From assembly GCA_964619955.1 (NCBI GenBank), contig CAZUJF010000018.1, positions 42,770 to 106,769 on the forward strand: 64,000 nt of DNA. Direction: 5' to 3'. Both the position numbers and the translations under genes were made by a program. Shown piece after piece: positions 1-7,218 of this stretch. Position 1 is the first letter of the stretch. The number at the start of each line of letters is the position of its first letter. The notes beneath the pieces were generated by a model. The model saw nothing but the letters and a program-made list of their open reading frames with translations, was not told the DNA's origin and ran no database searches. The stretch comes from JACQFK01 sp964619955. GTDB lineage: Bacteria; Planctomycetota; MHYJ01; JACPRB01.

Positions 1-2
1 TG

Positions 3-1469
3 CAGGAGGCCAAGGTCCACGGGATCCAGGCCACCGAGCGGGAGGTCCTGCTGCTGCTCCGGGAGGTCTACCAGAAGTTCACCCAGAGCTACGATTACAA
101 CGAAGGGATCATGGGGCAGATCGCGCGGGACGTCCTGAGGACCTCCCCGCTCGCGATCAAGGGCTGGGCCGAGGACGCCGTGATCATCCGGAAGTTCCTG
201 GATCTCATCGAGGAGTCCGAGTTCGCCTCCTACGACGAGGTCTACGGCCGCGTGCTCGGCGAGCAGAAGGTGGCCCGCGTCTGGGCGGCCGCCTTCGAAG
301 CCGACGACGCGGCGAAATTCGTGCGTCCGTCGACCACCGACGAGGTGGCCGCGTACTACGGCAAGAACAGGGAGAAGTACAAGGTCCCCCAGAAGGTCCA
401 GGCCTCCTACCTGATGGCGGAGTTCGAGCCGCTCCTGAAGGGGATCGCGGAGCCCTCGGCGGACGACGTGAAGAAGTACTACGACGAGCACAAGGCGGAA
501 TTCGCCAAGGAGCACCACCACGAGCCCGGGGAGGCGCACAAGGAGGACGAAAAGCCCGAGTACAAGTCCTTCGACGAGGTGAAGGCCGAGATCCCCGGGA
601 AGATCCGCCTCCAGGCCGCCGAGAAGAAGGCGGCCGAGCTCATGGCCAAGGTCGACGTCGAGCTGGGCGCCCTGGTCGTGGCCAACAAGAACGTGTATCC
701 GGACGACGCCTTCGACCAGCTCAAGGCAAAATTCAAGGCGCAGAACATCGACCTGGTGCACGACATCACGCTTCCGTTCGACCGCCGGCGGGTGGAGGAA
801 GTAGAGAAGACGGTCGGCGCGAACAGCAACCTCGCGATGTGGGCCTTCGAGACGGGCCGCGGCCGCGGGGACATCTCCAAGACGGTCAAGACCAGCAAGG
901 GCGTCGCGCTCTTCCGCCTGAACAGGAAGATCGAGGCCTTGGATCCGGGGGTTTCGGACCGGGTCCGCGACCACATCGTCAAGGAGCTCCAGAAGGAGCA
1001 GATCAAGAAGCGCATCCAGAAGCGGGCCGAACAGGTCGCCCAGGAGATCAATACGGCGGGCTTCGGCTCCGTCCGCGCCAAACAGCGCATCGACTGGCGC
1101 ATGACCCGCTATTTCAAGGTCGGCTCCACGGACATGGGGCTCGAGGACTACGCCATGAGCGGGGCGATCAACCGCCAGGTCCAGGGGGGGCAGCTGGCCC
1201 CGGGCAAGGCGGCCGTGGTCCCGGGGGCCGAATTGAGGGGGCAGGGGAAGGGCGACGCGAGTTATGTCGTCTACCTCGAGGACAGCGCCCAGGTCCGCCC
1301 GGACAACATCGAGGCCCAGTTCGCGAATGCCCGTCGGGGGCAGGATGCGGAGGCCCGCCGCCGCTTCAAGGAGGGGTTCATCAAGGAAACGGTCCAGGCG
1401 GCCGCTCTTCAGATCGACCCTTCGATGAAAAAAGCGGAATCTAAAGAAAATCCGACACCGCATCCATAA
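3..1469 (+). CDS. SurA/PpiD-like periplasmic peptidyl-prolyl isomerase or chaperone, 5'-truncated
   Basis: The reading frame is open from base 3, so the gene starts before the window; 488 residues are visible and the ATG at 111 is probably internal. The protein is highly charged and helical. It carries the 'D-EVAAYYGKNREKYKVPQKVQASYLMAEFEP' type of segment (about residues 110-145) that in SurA/PpiD proteins joins the helical chaperone part to a parvulin domain. Residues about 150-300 look like a divergent parvulin domain interrupted by a His/Glu-rich insertion. Family knowledge suggests folding of exported or outer-membrane proteins in the periplasm. The signal peptide or membrane anchor would lie upstream and cannot be seen. 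No isomerase active-site residues can be assigned with confidence, so a pure chaperone role is equally possible. Confidence 0.6.
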   Translation, partial: QEAKVHGIQATEREVLLLLREVYQKFTQSYDYNEGIMGQIARDVLRTSPLAIKGWAEDAVIIRKFLDLIEESEFASYDEVYGRVLGEQKVARVWAAAFEADDAAKFVRPSTTDEVAAYYGKNREKYKVPQKVQASYLMAEFEPLLKGIAEPSADDVKKYYDEHKAEFAKEHHHEPGEAHKEDEKPEYKSFDEVKAEIPGKIRLQAAEKKAAELMAKVDVELGALVVANKNVYPDDAFDQLKAKFKAQNIDLVHDITLPFDRRRVEEVEKTVGANSNLAMWAFETGRGRGDISKTVKTSKGVALFRLNRKIEALDPGVSDRVRDHIVKELQKEQIKKRIQKRAEQVAQEINTAGFGSVRAKQRIDWRMTRYFKVGSTDMGLEDYAMSGAINRQVQGGQLAPGKAAVVPGAELRGQGKGDASYVVYLEDSAQVRPDNIEAQFANARRGQDAEARRRFKEGFIKETVQAAALQIDPSMKKAESKENPTPHP

Positions 1470-1481
1470 GCGTGCTATACT
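1452..1481 (+). promoter_or_regulatory. Sigma-70-type promoter for the SH3 protein gene
   Basis: CCGACA (1452-1457), an 18-base spacer and TATACT (1476-1481). The -35 box lies inside the end of the preceding gene. Transcription from here would give a leader of about 180 bases before the ATG at 1668. Confidence 0.5.
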
Positions 1482-1528
1482 AGGCGCGGCGGAGCAGCTT
1501 ACCGCCAGGGTTCCGGAGACGGGTTGTA

Positions 1529-1545
1529 CGCCTTGAGAGAAGGCG
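1529..1545 (+). other. Small hairpin in the leader of the SH3 gene
   Basis: CGCCTT and AAGGCG form a perfect 6-bp stem closing a 5-base loop, about 40 bases after the predicted transcription start. No T-run follows, so it is not an obvious terminator. I do not recognise a riboswitch class. Confidence 0.3.
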
Positions 1546-1560
1546 ATTTAGAGGGGGGAA

Positions 1561-1671
1561 ATGGAGTACATTTCCGCAGTCACATCTTCACTCAAGACCA
1601 TCCATGTAGGTTTACACCCTGAATTTGACGGGGAATTTTTCATTTTTAAGGTGAGAGGGGGCAAGCGATGA
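1561..1671 (+). CDS. Possible 36-residue leader ORF coupled to the SH3 gene
   Basis: An ATG at 1561 preceded by an AGGGGGG tract opens a 36-codon frame (MEYISAVTSSLK...). Its TGA stop overlaps the ATG of the next gene as ATGA. The segment is clearly more AT-rich than its surroundings and does not show the G/C third-position bias of neighbouring genes. That argues either for a non-coding leader or for a foreign or regulatory short peptide. I cannot assign a function. Confidence 0.25.
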   Translation: MEYISAVTSSLKTIHVGLHPEFDGEFFIFKVRGGKR

Positions 1672-2798
1672 AAAAGGAGTGGTTGGCGATCCTGGCGATT
1701 TCGGCGGTCCTTCCGGCCGGTGTGGCGGCCCAGGAGGCCAAGAAGGCCTCTGGACAGGATCAGACGGCCTTCGAGAAGCGTTCGTATCCGTTCGAGGGGG
1801 AGATCTCCGTCGAGCGGCTGAACGTGCGCCTGTTCCCCAAGGCGGACGGGGCGAGCATCAACACCTCCGTCCTCGGCCTGGGTGAGAAGGTGACCGTCGT
1901 CGGCGAAAAGGACGATTATTTCCAGGTCCTGCCCCCGAAGGGCAGCACCGCCTGGGTGTTCGGTCGCAACGTGCGTCGTGAAGGGGACAAGGCGGTCACG
2001 AACGCCGCCGACGTGCCCGTCCGCCTGGACAGCCGCGTGAATGCGGACGTCCTCTGCACGCTCAAGGAAGGCGAGTCCGTCAAGGTCGTCGCCGAGCACA
2101 TGGGCTGGTTCAAGATCGAGGCGCCGGCCGCTGTGAAGTACTTCATCGGCAAGAAGTACGTCCGCGGGGGCAAGGAAGCCGACGCGTCCGTGGCGAATGT
2201 CGCCGCGAAGAAGGATGAAAGCGCCCGCCGGACGCCCAAGGCCGACGGCGAGGACGCCGAAGCCCTGGCGACGCTGGCGGTGGCGGATTCCTTCCTGGAT
2301 GAGGAAAGCCGCAAGATCAACGAGAAGCGCCTCGAACAGGTGGACTTCACCCGCGTGGTGTCCGCCTATGAAAGCGCCATCGGACAGGCCAAGACGGCAT
2401 CCGTCAAGGCCCGGGCGGAAAGCGGATTGAAGCGTTATCGCGACATCAGCCTGATCTGGGAGAGCACGAAGGCGCAGATCGCCGCCCAGAAGGCGCTGCA
2501 CGACGCGAAAATCGCGGAGCTGTCGAAACCCGTCAAGGAGGAGCCGAAGGGCCCCCTCATGCAGGGCTACATCGACACGACCGGCATCCTCTTCAAGCGC
2601 CCCGGCACGCACAAGCTGGTCATGGGCGGGAAGATCGTCTGCTTCCTCCGGATCAAGGACGGGGATGAGAAGATGCTGACCCGCTTCAACGACTTCTACG
2701 GGAAACTGATCGGCGTGAACGGTACGCTCATCAAGAACCCTGAAGGCTGGGAAGGCTATTCGGTCGTCGTCGTGGACGAGATCGTCACGCTGCAGTAG
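1668..2798 (+). CDS. Exported protein with two bacterial SH3-like domains
   Basis: 376 residues. An N-terminal Sec signal peptide (MKKEWLAILAISAVLPAGVAAQ) suggests periplasmic location. Residues about 38-90 and 95-150 each resemble a bacterial SH3 domain: the first has 'ERLNVRLFPKADG' and 'VTVVGEKDDYFQVLPP', the second 'VPVRLDSRVNADVLCTLKEGESVKVV'. Such domains usually bind peptidoglycan or cell-wall peptides. A long helical middle (about 190-290) and a compact C-terminal beta-rich region follow. The ATG is preceded by a purine-rich GAGAGGGGG ribosome-binding site. A strong rho-independent terminator follows directly, so this is probably a monocistronic unit. The role is inferred only from the domains. 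Confidence 0.7.
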   Translation: MKKEWLAILAISAVLPAGVAAQEAKKASGQDQTAFEKRSYPFEGEISVERLNVRLFPKADGASINTSVLGLGEKVTVVGEKDDYFQVLPPKGSTAWVFGRNVRREGDKAVTNAADVPVRLDSRVNADVLCTLKEGESVKVVAEHMGWFKIEAPAAVKYFIGKKYVRGGKEADASVANVAAKKDESARRTPKADGEDAEALATLAVADSFLDEESRKINEKRLEQVDFTRVVSAYESAIGQAKTASVKARAESGLKRYRDISLIWESTKAQIAAQKALHDAKIAELSKPVKEEPKGPLMQGYIDTTGILFKRPGTHKLVMGGKIVCFLRIKDGDEKMLTRFNDFYGKLIGVNGTLIKNPEGWEGYSVVVVDEIVTLQ

Positions 2799-2813
2799 AC
2801 CCGCGGATTTCAG

Positions 2814-2853
2814 AATCCCCGGTCCTCGCGCGAGCGGGGGCCGGGGATTTTTT
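2814..2853 (+). terminator. Rho-independent terminator after the SH3 gene
   Basis: AATCCCCGGTCC pairs with the GG(G)GCCGGGGATT arm across a short loop, then six T residues. The next gene starts three bases after the T-run. Confidence 0.85.
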
Positions 2854-2855
2854 AT

Positions 2856-3590
2856 ATGACCGAGATCCTGCTCCTGAGCGGCACGGCCCTGCTGGCGGGC
2901 ATCATCGACGCCATCGGCGGGGGCGGCGGGCTGCTCACGCTGCCCGCGTTGCTGCTCGCCGGTCTGCCGCCGCATCTGGCGTTGGGCACGAACAAGGGGC
3001 AGTCCGTGTTCGGTTCTGGCGCCGCCCTGTGGCGCTTCGCGCGCAGCGGTCAGATCTCCGGCGCCCGGGCGCGCTGGATGGGTCCTCTTGGCTTCGCGGG
3101 ATCCCTCCTGGGCGCCTGGCTGCTGGGCTTCCTGAGGCCTGAAGTGCTCACGCCCGTCATCATGATCCTGCTCGCGCTGGCCGGGCTCTCCCTGGTCCTG
3201 CTGAGACCTTCCACGCGCCCCCGGCCGGAGCGTGTGGCGGGCGCGGCCCTCGTGGCGTTCGTGATCGGCGCCTATGACGGCTTTTTCGGCCCCGGGACCG
3301 GGACCTTCCTCATCGTCGCGTTCACGCTGCTCTTGGGGCTCAGTCTGCCGCACGCCTCCGCCGAGGCCAAGGTGGTCAATTTCGCCAGCAACCTGGCGGC
3401 CCTGCTGCTGTTCGCGGTCCAGGGGAACATCCTCTGGAAGCTGGCGCTGCCGATGGCGGGGGCGCAGCTGGCGGGGGGCTGGATCGGTGCCCATCTCACG
3501 CTGAAGTTCGGGCCGGGCCTGGTGCGGGGGGTGCTGCTGGCGGTGGTGGCGGCGCTCCTGCTGAAGCTGGGCTGGAGTTTGCGGACCTAA
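2856..3590 (+). CDS. TSUP family (TauE/SafE) membrane transporter
   Basis: 244 residues, almost entirely hydrophobic with about seven or eight membrane segments. The opening 'AGIIDAIGGGGGLLTLPALLLAGLPPHLALGTNK' pattern is characteristic of the TauE/SafE sulfite/sulfonate exporter (TSUP) family, and the matching second-half motif 'IGAYDGFFGPGTGTFLI' is also present, as expected for the two-fold repeat. The substrate is probably an organic or inorganic sulfur anion but cannot be read from sequence. The ATG lies immediately behind the terminator hairpin of the previous gene; only the GGGG of the hairpin's 3' arm could act as a ribosome-binding site. The stop codon overlaps the convergent DUF1080 gene by four bases. 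Confidence 0.85.
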   Translation: MTEILLLSGTALLAGIIDAIGGGGGLLTLPALLLAGLPPHLALGTNKGQSVFGSGAALWRFARSGQISGARARWMGPLGFAGSLLGAWLLGFLRPEVLTPVIMILLALAGLSLVLLRPSTRPRPERVAGAALVAFVIGAYDGFFGPGTGTFLIVAFTLLLGLSLPHASAEAKVVNFASNLAALLLFAVQGNILWKLALPMAGAQLAGGWIGAHLTLKFGPGLVRGVLLAVVAALLLKLGWSLRT

Positions 3591-4363
3591 TCCAGCTTCT
3601 TCAGCTCGACCTTGCGGAACTGGACGGGATGGCTCTCCGCCTGAAGGGAGATGGACCCGCCTTCGATGAGCAGCTTGCCGTCCTTGATGAGCTTCTTGGC
3701 GTCCGCGTCCTTGGGGTCCAGCTGGGGCTCCGTGTACTCGAGGACGAGCTGGCCGTCGATGTAATGTTTGAAGCCCTTGCCGCCGCGCACCTCGATCTCC
3801 ACCGTGACCCACTGGTCTCCGTGATAGGTCTTGGACGTGGAATTCGTGCAGTGTCTCGTGATGAGCTGACCGCCCATCACCACGTTCGTGCCCGGTGTTC
3901 AGAGGTTGGCGTTGGAGCGTTCGGCCTTGCCGTTGCCGCCGAGCAGCTGGACTTCGATGGAGACGGGAAAGGACTGGTCCTTCGCCATCGTCTCGGGCGC
4001 CTGCCCGTGCAGCATCGCCCCGCTGTTCCGAAACGCCCAGCCCGGACCTTCAGGGCACTGCTCGCCCACGAAGCGGTAATCCAGCCGGAGCCGGTAGTTG
4101 GAGTAGGCGTCCTTGTAAAAGAGGTGGCCGAACTTCTCGTCGAACTTCGCGTACTTGTCGTAGCAGACCTTCAGGAGGCCGTCCTCGACGCGGAACGTGT
4201 CGAGGTGGTTGTCGCCCAGCGCGAAGCCCCGGATCTTGGGCGTCCAGCCGTCCAGGTTCTTCCCGTTGAAGAGGGGGATCCAGCCGTCGTTCTGCGAGGG
4301 GCCGGTCGCCGAGGCGCAACCGGCCAGGAGCAGCAGGGCGGCGAGGAGCGTCCCACGGCTCAT
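3587..4363 (-). CDS. DUF1080 (3-keto-disaccharide hydrolase family) lipoprotein with in-frame UGA, candidate selenoprotein
   Basis: A 259-codon frame starting at ATG 4363 has an in-frame TGA at codon 155 (3901-3899). The same frame then runs on for another 103 sense codons of clear family sequence to TAG. The N-terminus is a lipoprotein signal (LLLLAGC). The DUF1080 jelly-roll begins at 'DGWIPLFNGKNLDGWTP'; later landmarks are 'GHLFYKDAYSNYRLRLDYRFVGEQ', 'GPGWAFRNSGAMLHGQ' and, after the UGA, 'TPGTNVVMGGQLITRHC', 'TYHGDQWVTVEIEV' and 'FRKVELKKL'. As I recall the family, a cysteine sits where the UGA falls (NL-C-TPGT). A SECIS-like hairpin follows. The gene is translationally coupled (ATGA) to the PD40 lipoprotein upstream. 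Either selenocysteine is inserted or a recent TGC-to-TGA nonsense mutation truncates the protein; there is no frameshift. Confidence 0.75.
3858..3901 (-). promoter_or_regulatory. UGA codon with SECIS-like hairpin
   Basis: UGA is at 3901-3899. After an 18-base spacer, GUGAUGGGC (3880-3872) pairs with GCUCAUCAC (3866-3858) over nine consecutive pairs, including one G-U, closing a five-base loop GGUCA. The loop begins 28 bases after the UGA. From memory, bacterial SECIS elements have the apical loop roughly 16-37 bases after UGA with a G among its first two bases, and the E. coli fdhF loop contains GGUC. There is no bulged U in the stem, which the E. coli element has. Confidence 0.5.
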
Positions 4364-7071
4364 GGGAAGAGCGGCCCTCTCAGGAAGACGTCGGCATAGC
4401 CGTTGACGTCGCCGTCCTGGATGTTCGTGGCATTGGAATAGAAGGCGACGTAGGCGCCGTCGCCGTTCAAGGCCGCCGAATAGCTTTCGCCGTCGGCCTC
4501 GCCGCCCCCGAAGGACAGGGATGCCCGGACCGTGGTGCCGAGCGTCAGGTCGCGCACGAAGACGTCCTGGAGGCCCAGGCTTTCGTCGGCCACCAGGTTG
4601 GAGGCGATGGATTGGAAGCCCACCATGCGGCCGTCGCGCGAAATCGCAGGCGCGGCGCACGCGGAGTCCGCCTCGTTGCCGGAGGCCCCGAGGGAGACGC
4701 GGCTGGTGGAGCCGGAGGTCACGTCGCGAAGGAAGATGTCCTGGGTGCCGTTGCCGTCGCCGGAAACGAGGTTGGAGGCGTCGGAAGCGAACACGATGCG
4801 GCTGCCGTCGCCGCTGATCGCCGGGCTGTAGGAGCCGCCGTCGGCCACGCCGCCGCCGGAAGCGACGCTGATCCGGGTGATGCTGCGGTCGACCCCGTCG
4901 AGGCCGTCGAGGGACGGGTCGCGGTCGACCAGAAAGATGTTCGCGATTCCTGAAGGATCGAGCGGGTCGAGATTGGTCGAGAAGGAGGCGAAGACTACGT
5001 AGCGGCCGTTGCTGGAGATGGCCGGAGAGAAGCTGTCCCCGTCCCCTTCCGTCAGGCCGGCGTCCATGGAGATGAGGGTCGTGGTACCCGCCGTGATATT
5101 CCGCACGTAGATATGGCGCCGAAGGGCGGTCGTCGCCGGGATCACCAGGTCGGTGGCGAGCGATTCGAACGCCACCTGGGTGCCGTCCCCGGAGATCGCC
5201 GGCGCGGAAGACGGGGCGTTGGGGTCGCCTCCGCCCGTGTCGACGCTGACCCGGACCGTGGTGAGGAGGGTGCGGTCCCGAACGAAGATATCCTGGAGGG
5301 TGTTGAGATCTCCGCCCACGAGATTCGTCGCCTTCGAGCTGAAGGCGACATAGCGGCCCGAAGCCGAGATCGAGGGGGAGGCACTGTCGCCGTCTCCCTG
5401 GGTGCCGCCGGAGCTGACGCTGATCCGGGTGGTGGCGTCGCTCCCGGTGTCCCGGACGAAGACGTCCTTCGCGCCGTTGCCGTCCCCGGCGACCAGCGTG
5501 CTGGCCAGGGATTCAAAGGCCACCAAGGTGCCGTCGTCGGAGACGGAGGGCTTGAAGTTGTGGCCGTTGGTCAGGCCGGGCAGGTAGGTGATCCCGGTGG
5601 TCACGTCCGTGACGGCGTCATAGACGGAATTCTCGTCCGCATCCCGGTCCCGCAGGATGATATCCAGGGGGTAGCCGACGTCCCCGGGGACCAGATCCAG
5701 GCCCGGGGCGACGAACACCACGTGGCGACCGGAGGGGCTGAGGGCGGCAAAATTGCTGATGATGTCGAAACCGTAATAGGTGTAGTAGAACTCGGGCCAG
5801 AAGCTGACGTACGCCCCGTAGGACGAGAGGGCGAGGGAGGAGCTGAGGGAGACGATGGACAGGTCCCCCAGGACCCCGGAGCTCATGTCCTTCACCAGGA
5901 TGTCATAGTTGAAGTTGAGGTCCGTGACGGTCAAGGGCAGGTCCACCGTCGTGTCGTAAGCGCCGAAGAGGACCTGCCCGTTGTTCGTGACCTGGCTCAA
6001 GTTCACGACGGAACCGTTGAGGAAGTTCCCCATGGAATCCGCGGAAGCCACGGAAAGGGTGTTGGCCGTCAGATCCTTGAGGAAGATGTTGCCGGAGGCG
6101 GCTCCCACGACGAGGGAATTCGAAGAATCCTCGCTGTAGAAGGTGATCTTGGTGCCGTCGTCGGAGATCGCCGGTTCCATCGCGCTGGCGTAGATGTAGC
6201 TGATCCCGTCCGGGGAGTTGATCAGGGTGGTGGTGCCGGCATTGCGATCCCTCAAGAAGACGTGCACCGAGGAGTAGGTGTAGGGGAAGAAGTATTTCGG
6301 CGGGCTGGTCATCTCCATCCCCTGGCTCGCGAACGCGACGCGGGATCCGTCCTCCGAGACGGCAGGCCGGTTGTTGCAGCCGCCGTAGTAGTCGGCGTAT
6401 CCGTAGTAGCCGACCGAGATCAGCTCCGTATACCCGGTGCCCATGTCGTAGGCGAAGACGTCGGGGTAGCCGCTGAAGTCGTTGGACGTCAGGTAATCGT
6501 CGCGGCTCAGGAAGACGACCGTCTTGCCGTTGCCGGAGATCTCCGGGAAGTAGCTGTCCCTGTAGGATTGCCCGTAAATGCCCACCGAGACGCGGATGGT
6601 GGTGCCTGCCACCCGGTCCCGGACGAAGATGTCCTGCACGCCGTTGGTGTCGCCGGGGACCAGATTGCTGGCATAGGAACTGAACACGACGTAGCGACCG
6701 TCGTTGCTGATCCGGGGGTTGAGGGAATCGCTGTTGGCCTGCACGCCGTTGGTGGACACCGAAACCCGCTCGATGACGCCCGTCTGAAGATCCTTCACGA
6801 AAACGTCCAGACGGAAATTGGTGTCGTTCGGCACCAGGTTGGAGGCGTAGGAGTGGAAGCAGACGTAGCGGCCGTCGCTGGAGACGTCCGGCGCCTCCGA
6901 ATTCGAGTCTCCCGGCACCAGGGCGGCCAGCGACACGGTCCTCGTGGCGCCCGATGCCGGGGAGGCTGCGGGGCCGGAGGCCCCGGCTCCTCCGCTGCTT
7001 CCCGAATCCCCGCACGCGGGGACGACGGCGGCCAGGGCAAGCAGCAGCAGCAGGCGTGTCGTTAGATTCAC
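4360..7071 (-). CDS. Secreted lipoprotein with 14 PD40/TolB-like propeller blades
   Basis: 903 residues from a GTG at 7071 behind a GAGGGAAC ribosome-binding site. The N-terminus is a lipoprotein signal ending in VVPAC. From about residue 45 to the end there are about 14 repeats of the form 'PxISxDGRYVxFxSxASNLVxGDxNGxxDIFVRDRxxGTTxRVSVxxxG'. This is the blade signature of PD40/TolB-type beta-propellers, and 14 copies would make two seven-bladed rings. Blades 3-7 are the most divergent and rich in tyrosine. Such proteins act in the cell envelope as binding scaffolds; no catalytic residues are visible. The stop overlaps the start of the DUF1080 gene (ATGA), so both lipoproteins are made from one transcript. 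A promoter lies about 50 bases upstream. Confidence 0.8.
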   Translation of the reverse strand: MNLTTRLLLLLALAAVVPACGDSGSSGGAGASGPAASPASGATRTVSLAALVPGDSNSEAPDVSSDGRYVCFHSYASNLVPNDTNFRLDVFVKDLQTGVIERVSVSTNGVQANSDSLNPRISNDGRYVVFSSYASNLVPGDTNGVQDIFVRDRVAGTTIRVSVGIYGQSYRDSYFPEISGNGKTVVFLSRDDYLTSNDFSGYPDVFAYDMGTGYTELISVGYYGYADYYGGCNNRPAVSEDGSRVAFASQGMEMTSPPKYFFPYTYSSVHVFLRDRNAGTTTLINSPDGISYIYASAMEPAISDDGTKITFYSEDSSNSLVVGAASGNIFLKDLTANTLSVASADSMGNFLNGSVVNLSQVTNNGQVLFGAYDTTVDLPLTVTDLNFNYDILVKDMSSGVLGDLSIVSLSSSLALSSYGAYVSFWPEFYYTYYGFDIISNFAALSPSGRHVVFVAPGLDLVPGDVGYPLDIILRDRDADENSVYDAVTDVTTGITYLPGLTNGHNFKPSVSDDGTLVAFESLASTLVAGDGNGAKDVFVRDTGSDATTRISVSSGGTQGDGDSASPSISASGRYVAFSSKATNLVGGDLNTLQDIFVRDRTLLTTVRVSVDTGGGDPNAPSSAPAISGDGTQVAFESLATDLVIPATTALRRHIYVRNITAGTTTLISMDAGLTEGDGDSFSPAISSNGRYVVFASFSTNLDPLDPSGIANIFLVDRDPSLDGLDGVDRSITRISVASGGGVADGGSYSPAISGDGSRIVFASDASNLVSGDGNGTQDIFLRDVTSGSTSRVSLGASGNEADSACAAPAISRDGRMVGFQSIASNLVADESLGLQDVFVRDLTLGTTVRASLSFGGGEADGESYSAALNGDGAYVAFYSNATNIQDGDVNGYADVFLRGPLFP

Positions 7072-7120
7072 GGTTGTTCCCTCGATCCAAGCCTCCGGGA
7101 CAGCGCCCGGATTCCCTCCA

Positions 7121-7149
7121 AGTTTAGTGGCGCGCGGCCCTCCGCACAA
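7121..7149 (-). promoter_or_regulatory. Promoter of the PD40-DUF1080 operon
   Basis: TTGTGC (7149-7144), 17-base spacer, TAAACT (7126-7121) on the minus strand. The start codon follows about 50 bases downstream and has its own ribosome-binding site. Confidence 0.5.
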
Positions 7150-7179
7150 GCGATTTGCGAGAGCGCCCGCCGGGCGGCG

Positions 7180-7208
7180 TTGACACCCGGTGGGGGGAGG
7201 CCTATGCT
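7180..7208 (+). promoter_or_regulatory. Near-consensus sigma-70 promoter, leaderless start for the DUF885 gene
   Basis: TTGACA (7180-7185), exactly 17 bases, TATGCT (7203-7208). Transcription would begin near 7215, only a few bases before the GTG at 7219. The ATG at 7204 is inside the -10 box and cannot be on this transcript. Confidence 0.7.
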
Positions 7209-7218
7209 GGGCGCCGCC

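Noticed and set aside
3587..4363. Frameshifted or split DUF1080 gene.
   Set aside because: The part before the TGA and the part after it are in the same frame. Only a single stop codon separates them, so no indel is needed.
7180..7206. Start of the DUF885 protein at ATG 7180 or 7204.
   Set aside because: These positions fall within the -35 to -10 region of a near-consensus promoter, so they would not be transcribed. GTG 7219 still gives a lipoprotein signal.
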